Shown: positions 19,790-32,076 of the stretch, piece by piece
Layout of the letters: every line of letters starts with the position of its first letter
Numbering within the stretch: the stretch's first letter is position 1
Assembly: GCA_023512835.1 (NCBI GenBank)
Contig: CM042085.1
Location: forward strand, 49,090,189 to 49,154,188
Origin: Taxillus chinensis
Lineage: Eukaryota; Streptophyta; Magnoliopsida; Santalales; Loranthaceae
DNA: 64,000 bases
Reading direction: 5' to 3'
Made by a program: the position numbers and the translations under genes
The notes under the pieces: model-generated
Seen by the model: only the letters and a program-made list of their open reading frames with translations
Database searches by the model: none
Told to the model about the DNA's origin: nothing

Positions 19790-22536
19790 AAGCAGTGGAT
19801 GACCTTCACGACATTATGGGGTATATTCTGTTATAATGTGATGCCATTTGGACTCAAGAATGTGAAAGCCACTTATCAAAGAGCCATGGTGACATTGTTT
19901 CATGATATGATACATAAGGAGGTGGAAGTGTACGTGGATGACATGATAGCCAAATCAGTACGTACAGAAAGTCATGTTGAGGTACTTCGTAAACTTTTCT
20001 AAAGGTTGCGAAAGTATCAACTCAAGTTGAATCCAAAGAAATGTACTTTTGGTGCTACATCGGGTAAGCTATTGGGCTTCATAGTCAGTGAGAAAGGGAT
20101 AGAGATTGACCCTGACAAGATTCGAGCTATCCAGGAAATGCCGCCGCCAAACACTGTTAGGGAAGTCAGAAGCTTCCTGGGGCATTTGACTACATTGCTA
20201 GGTTCATTTTGCAGTTGACGGCCACATGTGAACCGTTATTTAAATCACTACGAAAGGACAATCTAGAAGTTTGGAATGAAGCATGTCAGGAGGCTTTTGA
20301 CAAAATCAAGCAGTACTTGATAAATCCACCAATCCTGGTTCCATTGGTAGCTAACATGCCACTCATCTTATATCTAATTGTCCAAGGCTCATCGATGGGT
20401 TTTGTATTGGGGCAGCATGACGCCTCAGGAAGGAAGGAGCAAGCAATTTATTACCTGAGCAAGAAGTTTACCCCTAGCGAAGCAAAGTACACTCCATCAG
20501 AAAAGGCTTGTTGCGCTCTGGTTTGGATCGTTCGACGATTAAGACAGTACACCCTCTATCATACGACATGACTTATTGCAAAGCATGACCCGCTCAAATA
20601 CTTATTGGAGAAACCATCAATTTCGGGGAGGATCGCCAAGTGGTAGTTGTTGTTATCCGAATATGATATTGTGTACGTGCCTCAGAAAGCCATAAAAGGA
20701 AGTGTTATAGCAGATTATCTGGCAGAAAGGGCCTTGGAAGACTATGAGCCTATGAATGTTGGATTTCCCGATGAGCACATCAATATCATTGAAGAAGAGT
20801 CTGACTCGTGGATTATGTGGTTCGACGGTGCCTCCAGTCTACTGGGGCATGGTATTGGGACCATCCTGATATCCCCAAAGGGTAAACACTTCCCCATGGC
20901 AGCCAAATTGACATTCCCATGCACCAATAATGTGGCCAAGTATGAAGCTTGTTTGATGGGTCTTCAAGAAGCTATTAATCGAGAAATCAAAAAGTTACAA
21001 ATATTCGGAGATTTAGCCCTTGTGATCTACCAAGTCAGGAATGAGTGGGAAACTTGGAACCACAAATTGATCCCATATCAGAAGCTTATTAGTAGGCTGA
21101 TCAAGGAATTCGAGGAGATTACCTTTGAGCACATGCCAAGAGAGCATAATCAGATTCCCAATGCACTGGCAACCTTAGCCTCTCTCATTCGACTGGATAC
21201 AAAACTGGAGGTTCAATCCTTTGACATTCATATACGAGACATGCTAGCTCACTATATGGCTATTGAAGGAGATCCAGAAGAAAAGCCTTGGTATCATGAT
21301 TTTAGGCAATACCTACTCAAATAAGAATATCCTAAAGGTGCGTCCAACACAAACAAGAGGAACATTCGATGGGCTGCAACCAAGTATTACCTTGATGGCT
21401 CTATACTATATCGACGAAATCACGATATGGTGTTGCTGCATTGTGTAGAAAAGGAGGAGTCGTCACAGCTAATGAAGGAACTTCATGAAGGGACCTGTGG
21501 GTCCCATGCAAATGGGTATGCGTTGGCAAGACAAATTATGAGAATGGGTTATTAATGGGTTATAATGGAGAAGGAGTGCATTGATTATGTATGCAAGTGT
21601 TTCAAATGTCAGATATACGGCGATCGGATTCAAGAACCTTCATCTCAGTTGCACGTGATAACTTCACCATGGCCTTTCTCACTCTGGGGCATGGACGTTA
21701 TCGGACCTATATCACTGAAGGCATCTAATGGACATCATTTCATCTTGGTGGCCATTGATTACTTCACTAAATGGGTGGAAGCCGCATCCTACGCCAACGT
21801 GACAGAAGTAGTGGTGGTCAAGTTTGTTCGCAACAATATCATATGCCGTTATGGACTCCTAGAGTAAATCATCACAGATAATGCGACGAACTTGAACAAC
21901 CGAATGATGGGTAATCTGTGTGAGGAGTTCAAGATTCAGCATCGAAATTCAACCCCGTACAGACCCAAGATGAATGGGGCAGTCGAAGCAGCTAACAAGA
22001 ATATCAACAATATTGTTAGAAAGATGACTGAGACATACAAGGATTGGCATGAAAAGCTGCCCTATGCATTACTTGCATACCGCACCTCGGTGCGTACATC
22101 AATTGGCGCAACTCCGTTTTCATTAGTTTACGTAATGGAAGCGGTACTACCGATAGAAGTGGAGATTCCTTCCTTACGCATACTTAAGGACACACAGTTG
22201 GATGAAGCATAATGGGTTCAAAGCCGGTATGAATAGCTGAATTTTGTGGAAGAAAAGCGCATTACAGCGGTGAATAGAGGCCATTTGTACCAACAGAGGA
22301 TGATGAAGAGTTATGACAAGAAGGTGAAGCCTCGAACTTTTCAAGAGGGGGAGCTTGAACTTTAGAAGATCTTGCCTATCCAAGCTGATCGTAGGGGCAA
22401 ATGGACACCCAATTATGAAAGTCCGTACGTCGTCAAAAGAGCTTTCTCTGGCGGAGCGCTAATCCTTGTTAAGATGGATGGAAACGAGCTACCAAATCCG
22501 GTCAATAGTGATGCCATAAATAAATTCTACGCCTGA
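19790..22536 (+). pseudogene. Tat/Ogre-type gypsy pol: RT (part), RNase H, second RNase H, integrase
   Basis: The sequence starts in mid-RT at FTTLWGIFCYNVMPFGLKN. YVDDM, the catalytic box, is at 19931-19945, and then comes the first RNase H (SMGFVLGQHDASGRKEQAIYY). A second RNase H-like domain (WIMWFDGASSLLGHGIGTIL, about 20812-21200) is the hallmark of Tat elements. Integrase shows its zinc finger (LHEGTCGSHANG, CKCFKCQ) and the D-D-E residues in GMDVIGPI, ITDNATN and VEAANKNI. One frameshift (about 20200) and several in-frame stops (20003, 20569, 20645, 21322, 21553, 21867, 22210, 22363) disable it. The RT N-terminal half, protease and gag are absent because of the fusion to element A. Confidence 0.88.
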
Positions 22537-23043
22537 CTCCTATTATATTGTATTGGATTAGAATCAACATGTAATCGAACGACTCAATTTATATCAAACC
22601 TTTTATCGTCATTCTCTCTTTTCAATACACCTCACTGAAGTCCCATGATGATGCCCTACACTAGGGCATTTCCTCCGCAACACGAGGAGTGGGAATGTAC
22701 ATGCCTAAAACCCCTACTTAGCTTAAAGTCCCAAAACAAAAGAAAAAAAACCACAACAAAAAAAAACAACAACAAAAAAAAAGAGAAAAAGCAAAAAAGA
22801 AGAGAGAAAAAAAGAGAAAAAAGAAAAAAAAAAAAGAAGGTGCTCAGCCAATTCAGTAGTACCATGTTTCAACATTTGCTGACGCACTGTGACCTTTGTA
22901 GCAAAAAAACCAAACATTTTTTCTAACCTTCTATCCCTGCCAAAAGCCAACTACCAATACCTACACCTTTCCGAGTCATTGATTACATGTATGATCTTTT
23001 TCTCAATCCGATATAAGTAACAGGACATCTCGAAGCAGAGAAC
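22537..23043 (+). other. Tat 3' non-coding region with purine-rich tract
   Basis: No gene is visible. An A/AG-rich run (22735-22840) gives spurious Lys- or Phe-rich frames. This is the normal region between Tat integrase and the 3' LTR. Confidence 0.6.
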
Positions 23044-23275
23044 GGACTCAGTGAAAACCCGAAAGGGCATTAAGAATGAAAAAAATAAAAAAAATGAAGC
23101 TGAACTTAGTGAAAACCCGAAAGGGCATTAAGGATAAAATACAAAGGGAAAAAGAAAGCTAGACTTAGTGAAAACCCGAAAGGGCGCTAAGGATAAAATA
23201 CAAATGCAAAAGAAAAAAGGAAAGTCGGACTTAGTGAAAACCCGAAAGGGCACTAAGGACAAAGCAAAGATAACA
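23044..23275 (+). repeat. Tat 3' tandem repeats (gtgaaaacccgaaagggc)
   Basis: The core gtgaaaacccgaaagggc starts at 23051, 23109, 23168 and 23234, a period of 58-66 bp. Each core is followed by (a/g)(c/t)taag and an A-rich linker. I recall this core from the 3' region of many plant Tat elements, and it supports that assignment. Confidence 0.85.
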
Positions 23276-23499
23276 AAACGAGAGTCCAAAGATGTAACAT
23301 CCAACACTTGGGGTCCAGAGATGACCATAGATTCAAGACAGAGCAGCCAGTGAAACAGTCGCATATTGCAAGCAAAAGAAGAACTTTGGTCAAACTGAAG
23401 GCACACCCAAATCAAACTTGCGGCTCACGCCTCTCAAGAACTCAGGTTTTGTTTGTTAAAGTTAGGCATGTTGTGTTTTATATGACGTGATTATGATAA

Positions 23500-25620
23500 A
23501 TTGAGATCATGCTCATAAATTCTTTTTCAAAATGTTTGGTTTTAAAATTTTTATCTCGCTGTAGAGTGAAACCTTGTAAAGTCCTAATAGACTTCCCCAA
23601 GGATTGCCCCACAGGAAGAATTTGCTACGAAGAATTGTGAGGCAACACCAAAGCCCCATGGACAGAATCCCCGAGAAGGGCCAAATCATGACAGTAGATG
23701 TTACCAAAAAAGGAAGAATAACCATGATTATAAAATAAATAAATAAAAAAAACAATAAAATGAAACAAAATAAAACTTTTTGTTTTTTTTTTAAAATAGC
23801 TAAAATGAATCTGCACCCAAGCTTTACGTAACAGCAAGGAACTCGTCAACACCCAAGCATGTCAAACAAAAACAAAAAAAAACGAATAAAATGTAAGTAT
23901 GAGCAAGCCAAAAGAAAAACAAGCATAACAAAAATTAACGTAAACCAACATTCCAGTGAGAACCAGATCAGATTAAAGTAAACAAAGCATCAAATGTAAA
24001 TAACCCAGCAAAACAAATGTTCCAGATGAGCAAGAATTAGACGGACTAAAACTAAAAAAAACACGTTGAAGCACAGATCAAAACCAGCTAGAGTAAACCA
24101 GAAAAAACATATTACAAACCCAGATGTAAACCCGCCCAATTATTGAAAACAATTTAAAGTCAATTTGAAAACTAGAAACGAAAAGCCTAGTGCAGATTAG
24201 AACCAAACCAGAACCCAGATTAAATCCAGTTAATCTTAAGGCCATATTGAAACTAAATTAATACCCTCATGTGTTTAACAACTGACCGAAACACTCACAT
24301 TTTAAAAACCTTCAGCGTATTGGAGAAGGGCGAAGGAAAAGGGGTGATTTTTGGTTCGGGTTTTTGGAGTTGATGAGGGCGGCGAGTTTTGGGTTATGGT
24401 TCTAGGCTTCTTCTTCGAGAGAGAAGGGGTGGATGAAGAGTTTCCTCTCAGTTGCCAAAGAGAGAGAGCCGAGAGAGGATAATGGTGGGCGGCCGTGTTT
24501 TGTTCGAGGGGAGGAAGAATCGGGAAGGAGCGATGAAGGTTTTTTTTATGATGGAACCGAGAACCCGGGGCTGAGGCTAGAGGACTAGCGACTGGATTTA
24601 TAGGCGAGATGGGCTAGGGTTATGGCTGGGAGATGAGTTGGAGCCTTGAATCGGTGGTGGGTTAACAGTAAGGTTTGATCCGAGAGAGAGGAAGCAACCA
24701 TGGTTCGGACCATGGTTGGGTTGATGCACTGGAAGGATGGGCTGGCGCGGTGGTCCAGTGGTCCTCTGGGATCACGACGTCCACGGCGTGGCTTCGGGGA
24801 TGGGGACGAACGAGGAGGAGAGAGATGGAGGAAGAAGACGATGTGATTAGGTGAAGGTGATAAGAACGCGTGGTTTTGTGGTTGCTAATTTTTTTGTTTT
24901 TGTTTTTTTTTAATTATTTATTTTTGTTATTTTGTTTCTGAGCCAATTAGATTGCAACACGTGGCTTGGAGATTGGCAGGAAAACAAAAGAAAAAGGAAA
25001 ATGAATTTTGTTTTTGGGTTTTTAACTGATGTCTTTTGGTTTTTGGGATCAGTAGGACAAACCGGATTTCAAAACATCTCGAAAAAATTATTTTTGGACT
25101 CGGAACATCATGACGAGCGACCCCGTGTCAATTTTATTTGAAAACAATCTGTTTTTACGGCAGCCTGTACTGAGATTATTTATTACCAAAAAACATATTT
25201 ATTTTAAATTTTTGAGAAAAAGCCCCGGGAGCGAATATATACAATATATAAGTCAAAATTCTCAGAACGACGAGTAGGATGAGATTATGAGGTTCGTGAC
25301 CTGATCCAGAGTTCACTTTGGAAAGTTAATTACCGTTTTGACCACCATTGATGGCTCGAACGCTGTTTTGACTCTATCTTCTTCATTTGACCTTAAAATT
25401 GAGCGCGGTCGATTGCGTTGATCCTCGAATTGGATTTTCTATTGCCCAGGACTGAATCTTTGGCATTTGGAGGCCTTTCAAAAATAATTTTTTGAAATTG
25501 GGCATTTGCGGCGTGGTGGTCACGACTCTGTCTTCCGGCAAAATTTTCACAAACTGGGGCGGCATGGAAGGAAATTGAATTTGATGAAATGTATCCAGCT
25601 CGAACAAAATAGGGTCCAAC
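23500..25620 (-). mobile_element. Tat-type LTR, minus sense, left end unresolved
   Basis: In sense it begins TGTTGGACCCTATTTTG at 25620, like the solo LTR at 28705 (TGTTAGACCCCATTTTG) and LTR D at 36760. A TATA box (minus strand cctataaatcc, near 24600) lies about 1 kb into it, with a GA-rich leader and an A-rich stretch (23870-24250) after it, the same order as in the solo LTR. I could not find the expected GATGACA end. The left border is estimated from the length of the other Tat LTRs. It abuts the spacer of element C at 25621. Its sense is opposite to the Tat pol beside it, so it is not that copy's 3' LTR. Confidence 0.5.
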
Positions 25621-25820
25621 AATCATTGTTACGGAAAATAAGCAAATGTTAGATAAGAAACACATAAGTTCACATTGGTCAACATAGTGAAACACTTCAG
25701 AAACATGATGCATATCAGCAGTAAGCATGATCAGTATGAAGTACAGTAAGTGTCTAAAGCTCATCATGAACTCCGATACATGTTCTGAAAGAAGTACTGT
25801 TGGATAAATAAATAAGAAAA

Positions 25821-26231
25821 CTATGTAGTAAGGTCAAACATACCTAATTTTAAGAGAAGTTTAGAAAATCTTACATCGGTTAGGGGTTTGGTGAGTATAT
25901 CTGCGAGTTGATCATCCGTAGCAACATGTTCAAGTGATATGTGCTTTTTGAGAGCATGATCTCGGATGAAGTGATACCTGACTTCAATGTGCTTTGTTTT
26001 CGGGTGCATAACAAGGTTATTGCTGATAGCAATCGCACTGGTGTTGTCGTAGTATAATGGAATAAATGTCATGTTGAAGCCGTAGTCAATAAGTTGACTT
26101 TGCATCCAGAGAAGCTGCGTGCAGCAACTCCCAGCAGCTATATATTCCGCCTCAGCAATAGAGGTTGATACGGAATTCTATTTCTTACTGAACCATGAGA
26201 TGAGTCTGTTTCCAAGGAACTGACAAGTACC
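25821..26231 (-). pseudogene. Copia RNase H, C-terminal part (element C)
   Basis: The 94-residue frame at 25821-26105 reads MQSQLIDYGFNMTFIPLYYD, the DNTSAIAISNN motif, and TKHIEVRYHF. Upstream to 26231 the AEYIAAGSCC region is present with a stop. It matches element A's RNase H. The N-terminal part is on the other side of the solo LTR at 28711-28860. Confidence 0.82.
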
Positions 26232-26236
26232 ACTAG

Positions 26237-28705
26237 TGTCATCACTGGTTTTCGTTCGGGCCCGTTTCGGGTGAGCTCAAACTAAACCAATGGTGAGAAA
26301 TTTAGAGTCACCACCAACTATTTTTGGGGTACAGTTGGATACCCTCTACTTTGAGTAGTTTAAAGGTGTGGTCTGCGTTATCAGAGAAGGGTTCGGGAGT
26401 TAGTTATGTGTAGGGAAGGATTAGCACCCCTACAGCGCCTTTTCGGTATCTATTTTCGGAGGAGTAGGTTTTCTATTTATTTGTACTGCCGTGATTCGGT
26501 TGGGGCACTATTGTTTTCCTAGAAAGTTTATACTTTTTATTTAACTAAGTTATTTGTCAAAGTTATGGTTAAAATTGATTTACCCTAAATCTCTAAAGGG
26601 AATCCTAAAAATCTTGTTTTTTGCTTTTTTATTTGAGGTGAAAAATGAAATCCTGCGGTTTTGTTTTTGTTTTGTTTTGTTTGTTTTGTTTTTATTATTT
26701 TTTTTGGAAGACATTTTGGAAAATATTTTGGAAAACATTTTGTGGAAAACGTTTTGGAAAACATTTTGTGGAAAACGTTTTGTTTTTTTGTTTTTTTTGT
26801 TTTTAGAATTGATCATATCAGAATACATGCATATCAAAATAAAACGTGAATTGTGTGGTTGTGACATACAAAAATAACATAAAAAACAAAACCACCCTTT
26901 TTTTTTTTTTTTTTTTCTCCTTTTCGTTTTCATTCCTCTCTTTGCTCTCTCTTTTTCCTTACTATTATTTACATATTACAACATACAATATATACAGAGA
27001 AAAAAAAAAGAAATACAAGGAAAATACAACAAATGTCAACAACATAAAAAGGAAAATACAAAGAAAATACAACACATAACAACAACTGAAAAAAGAAAAA
27101 AAATACAATAAAAGACTAAGAATTACATCAAATATAAGGATAATTAAGCTAAGAAATAATAAATGATAGAAATCAGCTAGGATTATAGAACCGACTTTAG
27201 AGCTTCGAACACCGGACTGCTGTGTGAATCCCGTCCACGCCTATAGTCGCTTGCTCCAATTGAACCAACAAATCTGGCAATGAGATTTGTGAAAAAGATT
27301 TCCTAGTATTTGGAGGACTGGAGTGATGTATTTTTTTTGGGTTTAAGATTTTTGGTGACTGGAATAAGGAAAGTGGGCATAAGAAATAGGGAAATAAAGA
27401 TTTTTTTGATTTGTGATGGAAACGTAAGAACAAAAAAGAAGGGGGCAGACTGGAATTGTTTTTTTATAGTTTTTCGTTTTCTGGGAAAAGAGAGTTGAGA
27501 CGAGCAAGAGAGAAAGAGGAGTTGGAAAGGATAGGCGATTTTGGTTTTGGGAAAGGGAGAGAGTTGGGCAAAAATCTGGGTGTTCCTCTTTTGGGATCAG
27601 GGAATTAGATGTGAAGATTGGGCAGATGACAGAATAGCAGAACTTTTCGTTTTTTTTCTTTTGCAGAATGTCCTCCTTTTTTTTTGGTTGTGCGTAATCT
27701 CTCTCATCTTTTTTCTTTTCTGGGGCTGAACTTTTTTTGTTTCTGCCGAACTCTCTTTTTCGCATGGACAGAAGACTACATTTTAAAGGAATTGGTTGGA
27801 TTGCATTGATTGCAGCATTTAATGCTGTATTATTGATGCAGTATTTTTTATTTTCAGATTTTGCCTTCTGTTGGAGGGAACAACGACTTGTGCAGCTTGT
27901 GATTGTCCTTTTTTAAATTTTCATTTAGCACATGTGACCGACAGGCGTTGAAAAACACTCTGTCAAATGGCCAACTCATAACGAATGTGTCCCGTGAGTA
28001 GCCAGCAAGAATGCCAACGAGAGAGTCAGCGAAAGAAGCCAAACAGCGAAGGTCAACGGGTCAAAGGGTCGAAGTGTCGGCAGGTCGAAGGTCAACGGTC
28101 AACGGTCAATGGGTCGAAGTGTCGGCAAGTCGGAGTGTCGGCAGGTCGGAGTGTCGGCATGCTTACAGGCTTCAAAGCTTTGAGTCTTCAACGCTTCGAG
28201 GCTTCGAAGCTTCGAGTCTTCGAAGCTTCGACTTGCTAACACTTCGAGGTTACGAGTCACGTTTTTTTTTTATGCCCACCAAAAAATGCCAAAATGGGTG
28301 AACTTTGGGAGATTATTTGGGAAGACCTGTATTTTCCTAAATAGATGTTTTGGAGAATTTCGTATAGTCACTTTTCCGGGTAGTTTGACCAGGGGCATTG
28401 ACCGTCTTTTGGCAAGTTTGAAAATTGTTTTGGCCATAATTTCTTCGTTTTTCATCAGAATTGAGCTCATTCAAGTGCGTTATTCTCCAAATTTCCTTCT
28501 CTATCCCATGGTATTGGTCTTGGGGTACTTCAGGGACTTGTAACAGTGGTTATCCATTTTGGGCTTCCCGGTTCGTGTTAATGCATCCATCTTGTGCAAA
28601 TCGCAGGGAATCTCTAAGGACCTGTTCGACAAGGTATATAGCATGGGCAAAAAGGTATATACAATGGGGTTAGTATGTCCAACCCGGACAAAATGGGGTC
28701 TAACA
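26237..28705 (-). mobile_element. Solo LTR of a Tat/Ogre-type element
   Basis: The 2469-bp element starts TGTTAGACCCCATTTTG in sense and ends CCAGTGATGACA. It is flanked by the perfect duplication actag (26232-26236 and 28706-28710) and splits the RNase H of element C. Near its sense 3' end (26270-26460) it matches the end of LTR D (gactcccgaacc, tggtgactct). It contains a TATA-like tttaaaatg (minus, about 27775). It also carries a GAAAACATTTTGTG-type short repeat at 26700-26790, long T/A-rich runs (26880-27110), and a gaagcttcgaag-rich array at 28030-28260. Confidence 0.9.
28030..28260. repeat. U3 array in the Tat solo LTR
   Basis: Plus-strand units of ggtcgaagtgtcggca type are followed by gcttcgaggcttcgaagcttcgagtc. 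In LTR sense the core reads tcgaagactcg. The same core recurs in the U3 of LTR D (36990-37434) and in the SIRE-like LTRs. Confidence 0.75.
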
Positions 28706-28710
28706 ACTAG

Positions 28711-29766
28711 TGCTCTTCCTGTCAATGTGACATCCGGCAAAATCAACATCTGAATATCCGGATAAAGAGAAGTTGGACTCCTATGGATACCAGAGTCCCA
28801 AATTCACTGTCCCTTTGAGATACCGCAATATCCGTTTTACATGAAGCATGTGTGCCTCTCTGGTATTCGCTTGATATCTTGCATAAATGCAAGTTGCAAA
28901 CATTATGTCTGGGCGACTTGCTGTAAGGTACAACAATGATCCGATCATCCCTCTGTATTCAGTCACATTTACTGATTTCCCGTCAGTATCAGGATTTAAC
29001 TTTGCATTGACTAGAATGGGAGTCTTCACGGGAGTTGAGTTTTGCATTCCGAACTTCTTGATTAAGTCCCGTGTGTACTTTGCTTGGTTGATGAAGATAC
29101 TATCCCTCATTTGTTTAACCTCTATTACAAGGAAGTATGTTAATTCTCCCATCATGCTCATTTGAAATTTGCCAGTCATCAACTTCGCAAACTCTTCACA
29201 AAGCTTCGGATTTGATGATCCGAAAATGGTGTCATCCACATAGATTTGTACAATCAGAGAATGGTCTTTCTCTTTCCGTAGAAATAGTGTGGTGTCTATT
29301 TTCCCTTTTCTGAAATTGTGTTCGAGCAAGAATTCTGATAGTGTGTCATACCAGGCTCTTGGAGCTTGCTTCAAACCATACAAGGCTTTCCATAGTTTAT
29401 ATACCATATGTTCAGCCTTGTGTTCAATGAAGCCCGGAGGTTGTTCAACATAAACCTCCTCTTGAAGATCTCCATTAAGCAAAGCGCTCTTGATGTCCAT
29501 TAGATAAACTGTGAAGTTTTTATATGAAGAATATGCCACGAACATTCGGATCGCCTCAAGTCTTGCTACTGGAGCAAAGGTTTCGTCATAATTAATGCCT
29601 TCTTCTTGACGATATCCTTTGGCTACCAGTCGTGCTTTGTTCCGAATTACTATTCCATCAGTATCTAATTTGTTCCGGAACACCCATTTAACTCCAATGA
29701 CTTGTTTCAACCTCGGCCTTGGTACTAAAGTCCACACTTCATTCCTCTTGAATTGATTAAGCTCTT
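28711..29766 (-). pseudogene. Copia reverse transcriptase and start of RNase H (element C)
   Basis: An uninterrupted frame of 318 residues (28781-29737) carries [51 protein letters not shown], the YVDD box at about 29240, and [18 protein letters not shown]. It is better preserved than element A's RT, with no internal stop, but it is cut at its N-terminus by LTR G and its RNase H is split by the solo LTR. The break just before residue 1 falls in [11 protein letters not shown]. Confidence 0.9.
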
Positions 29767-31657
29767 TGTAGGTCCCAAAGTGAGTCTAGAGGGGGGGTGA
29801 ATAGACTTTCTTCGTTTGCGGAAGCTAGACTGTTAGCTGGATTTTGATTCTTCTATCGATAACTATGATGGAAGTATTAATGGAGAAGATGACAATATGG
29901 ACTATGGGTGATAATAAGAGATATAATGAACTATCAGCCAAATCTGGGATGTGAGTAAATGCTCTTTGCTTAACAGATCTCAGATGTGAAAGGAATGATC
30001 TGTGATAGTTCGGATTGTGGAAAACAACACAGAGATTAAACTCAATGATTATGCTAGATCTTGAATAAGCAAAAAGGTATGGTAGATCGAAAGATTTGAT
30101 CTTGATCTTGGTTCAACATGGCGCAGAGCACTTCAGAAATTTTCTCTCAGAGTCTCTCTCTCTTCCGTTGGAACCCTTGTATTGATTCTTCAAAAGATTA
30201 TTTCAATTAAGTATGTCAGAATCATTATCTTGTGTTTTGTGTGTTTCCTTCTTTTGAGAGAGAGATTAAGCTCTTCATTTTTTCGTTAAGTGTGTGAGAG
30301 ATATATTTTTAAGGTTAAAGTGCTCGTGCGCCGTGTTGTCCATCCCGACAGACTGGCTTCCCGCCACTGAAAATGCGGAATGTTAGGGGATGGTTTGATC
30401 TGCTTTGATTTACAGATCAGATGCCCATACTGCGTATTTGGCATGCAGTTGATCTTGGCTGTTCATCCGTGGATGGTAGTTGGCAGCAATTAATGTGTCA
30501 TTAAATGTGCTCAACTGCTCGGGACGGCGTAGGCTTACTATACAAATCCTAGCTGAAGATATCGCTAAGTGAATATGCTTAGGGTTGTAAGTCTGCTTCA
30601 AAGGTAGAAGCCTCGTAGGTTTGGTGACTCAAAGATTTCAGCTAGAACCTGTCGGAAGTTGCGAAAGTTTGCTTCAGGCTTTATAATGTTTCTGCGAGTC
30701 TACGACTCATATCTTCGAGTCTTCGAGGCTAGAGTTCAGGTTGGATTAGTCTTTTGCGTCACTTTATTAACTGAAGTCTACGACTCTACGAGTCTGCGAC
30801 TCTTCGAATGGCGCTTAGAGAGACTTCTGCGTAGTCCGCCTAATCTTCCTATTGTTATAGCTACGAGTCTACGACCCTAGCTCTGCGGGTCTATGACCTA
30901 CGGGTCTCTCAGTTCACTTTATTTGACTAAGTGGCTCTAAAATTCTTCGACTCTATGAGTTTTAGACTTCGCTTTTCTCCCTTAATCTTTCGCAGATGCT
31001 CATAAACTGAGTCTTTGTATGGCTACGACCCTTCAGCTATAACTCTCAGCCTTCGATCTCCGAGTCTGTAAGTTTGGTAATTTCTTTGGAATAACTGTAT
31101 CCCTTGAGTCTACGACTCTGCGACTCGACGACCCTTGAGTTATAGTTTCATTTGTTTACCGGTCTTTATAGCATCGACTCTTTGACCTTCAACCCACGAG
31201 TCTACGAGTCCTGTTTTCTTAACGGTGTTCGAAGGCTTCGACTCTACGACTCTACGAGTCTTCCAGTCTAGTGGCAGTTTACGTTCTGTTAATTGACTTA
31301 AGTGTTTTTAGGGACTCTACAGTTCTATGGGCTGCGAGTCTACAAGTCATTCATCATTGGTTACTGTTCTTTAGAATTCTTCGACTCTATGGGTCTCTGA
31401 ACATATTGGTGCTTGCAGTAACTCTCTTTTCTGTACTTTGACTCTGAGACCTTTGACCCTGGATCTACGAGTTACAATGTTTTGTCACTATTTTTCCTTG
31501 AGTCTCCAGACTTTAAGAGTCTACGAGTCTCTTGCCAATATGTCCTATGACAGTTTCACTTCTACCTACAACTCTTTGACCCTGCGACCTTCGGATCTTC
31601 GAGTCTCCAGATTTAGACTATATTTTGGCAGCTTCATCAAATCCTATATTCCCAACA
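29767..31657 (-). mobile_element. 3' LTR of element G (SIRE-like)
   Basis: The 1891-bp LTR matches the solo LTR at 6818-8775 end to end. In sense it runs TGTTGGGAATATAGG to GGGACCTACA. Its flanks differ (ctctt on the left, atctc on the right), so it is not a solo LTR. On the right the minus strand reads aaatagagagat directly before TGTTGG, a polypurine tract like that of B. I therefore read it as the 3' LTR of the ORF3-bearing element to its right, inserted in the RT of element C. The U3 array of gactc/gagtc motifs is at about 30690-31600. Confidence 0.8.
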
Positions 31658-32076
31658 ATCTCTCTATTTAAAGTAAGCTGACAATGGGTGAATACATGAA
31701 GTCTGAGACTACGAGTTTGATTGGCAATTTTAGATTAACAGAAAATATCTTTGCATATGAAAAATTTGGAGGAGATCAAAATTACAAAAAAAAATTGCAC
31801 ACTCCTCTCCCCCGTAGGCATGAAGCTACATTAGCCGGCTCCTGTCAAAGATGACTCCCCCTAGGACCTTGCTCCCCCTGAGAGATACTCCCCCTTTCTG
31901 GGGTGAGGAACAAGCACCAGAACACAAATCCCATGGGAGCAATGTAATAAAGCACAAAACACCAGGCAACATAGCGAAGACATACAAAAGACATAACTGA
32001 CTGAAAGTAAGTACACAGAAAACACAGAAAGAGGAAAAAGGAAGAGCAGTGTACAAGTAGATAAAGTACAAGACAG
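31658..32076 (-). other. Element G 3' non-coding region with polypurine tracts
   Basis: No ORF is supported. The minus strand carries several GGGGGAG tracts (31850-31900, for example agggggagcaagg), as in the post-pol spacer of element A. It lies between the ORF3 stop and the 3' LTR. Confidence 0.6.

Larger units (their letters stand above)
25621..29766 (-). mobile_element. Element C: SIRE-like Ty1-copia pol remnant, split by a Tat solo LTR
   Basis: In sense the order is RT (29766 to 28711), RNase H (26231 to 25821) and post-pol spacer (25820 to 25621). It is closely similar to element A over the same parts. Its 5' side is cut at 29767 by the 3' LTR of element G, within the codons ELNQFK near the RT N-terminus. 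Its 3' side is cut by the Tat LTR at 25620. gag, protease, integrase and ORF3 of this copy are not seen. Confidence 0.85.

Noticed and set aside
22645..22950. Lys-rich and Phe-rich frames
   Set aside because: Translation of an A/AG-rich non-coding stretch. The same applies to the frames at 26554-27079 and 27541-27765 in the Tat solo LTR.
24932..25141. 69-residue plus-strand frame
   Set aside because: Short, inside a Tat LTR, and without any motif.
23500..25620. 3' LTR of the plus-strand Tat pol at 19790-22536
   Set aside because: Its sense direction is minus (start TGTTGGACCC at 25620, TATA box on the minus strand), opposite to that pol.
25383..25767. Minus-strand frames of 79 and 124 residues
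   Set aside because: They cross the border between a Tat LTR and the spacer of element C. No domain is visible.
29767..31657. Solo LTR
   Set aside because: The flanks ctctt and atctc do not match, and a polypurine tract lies beside it, so it is better read as the 3' LTR of element G.
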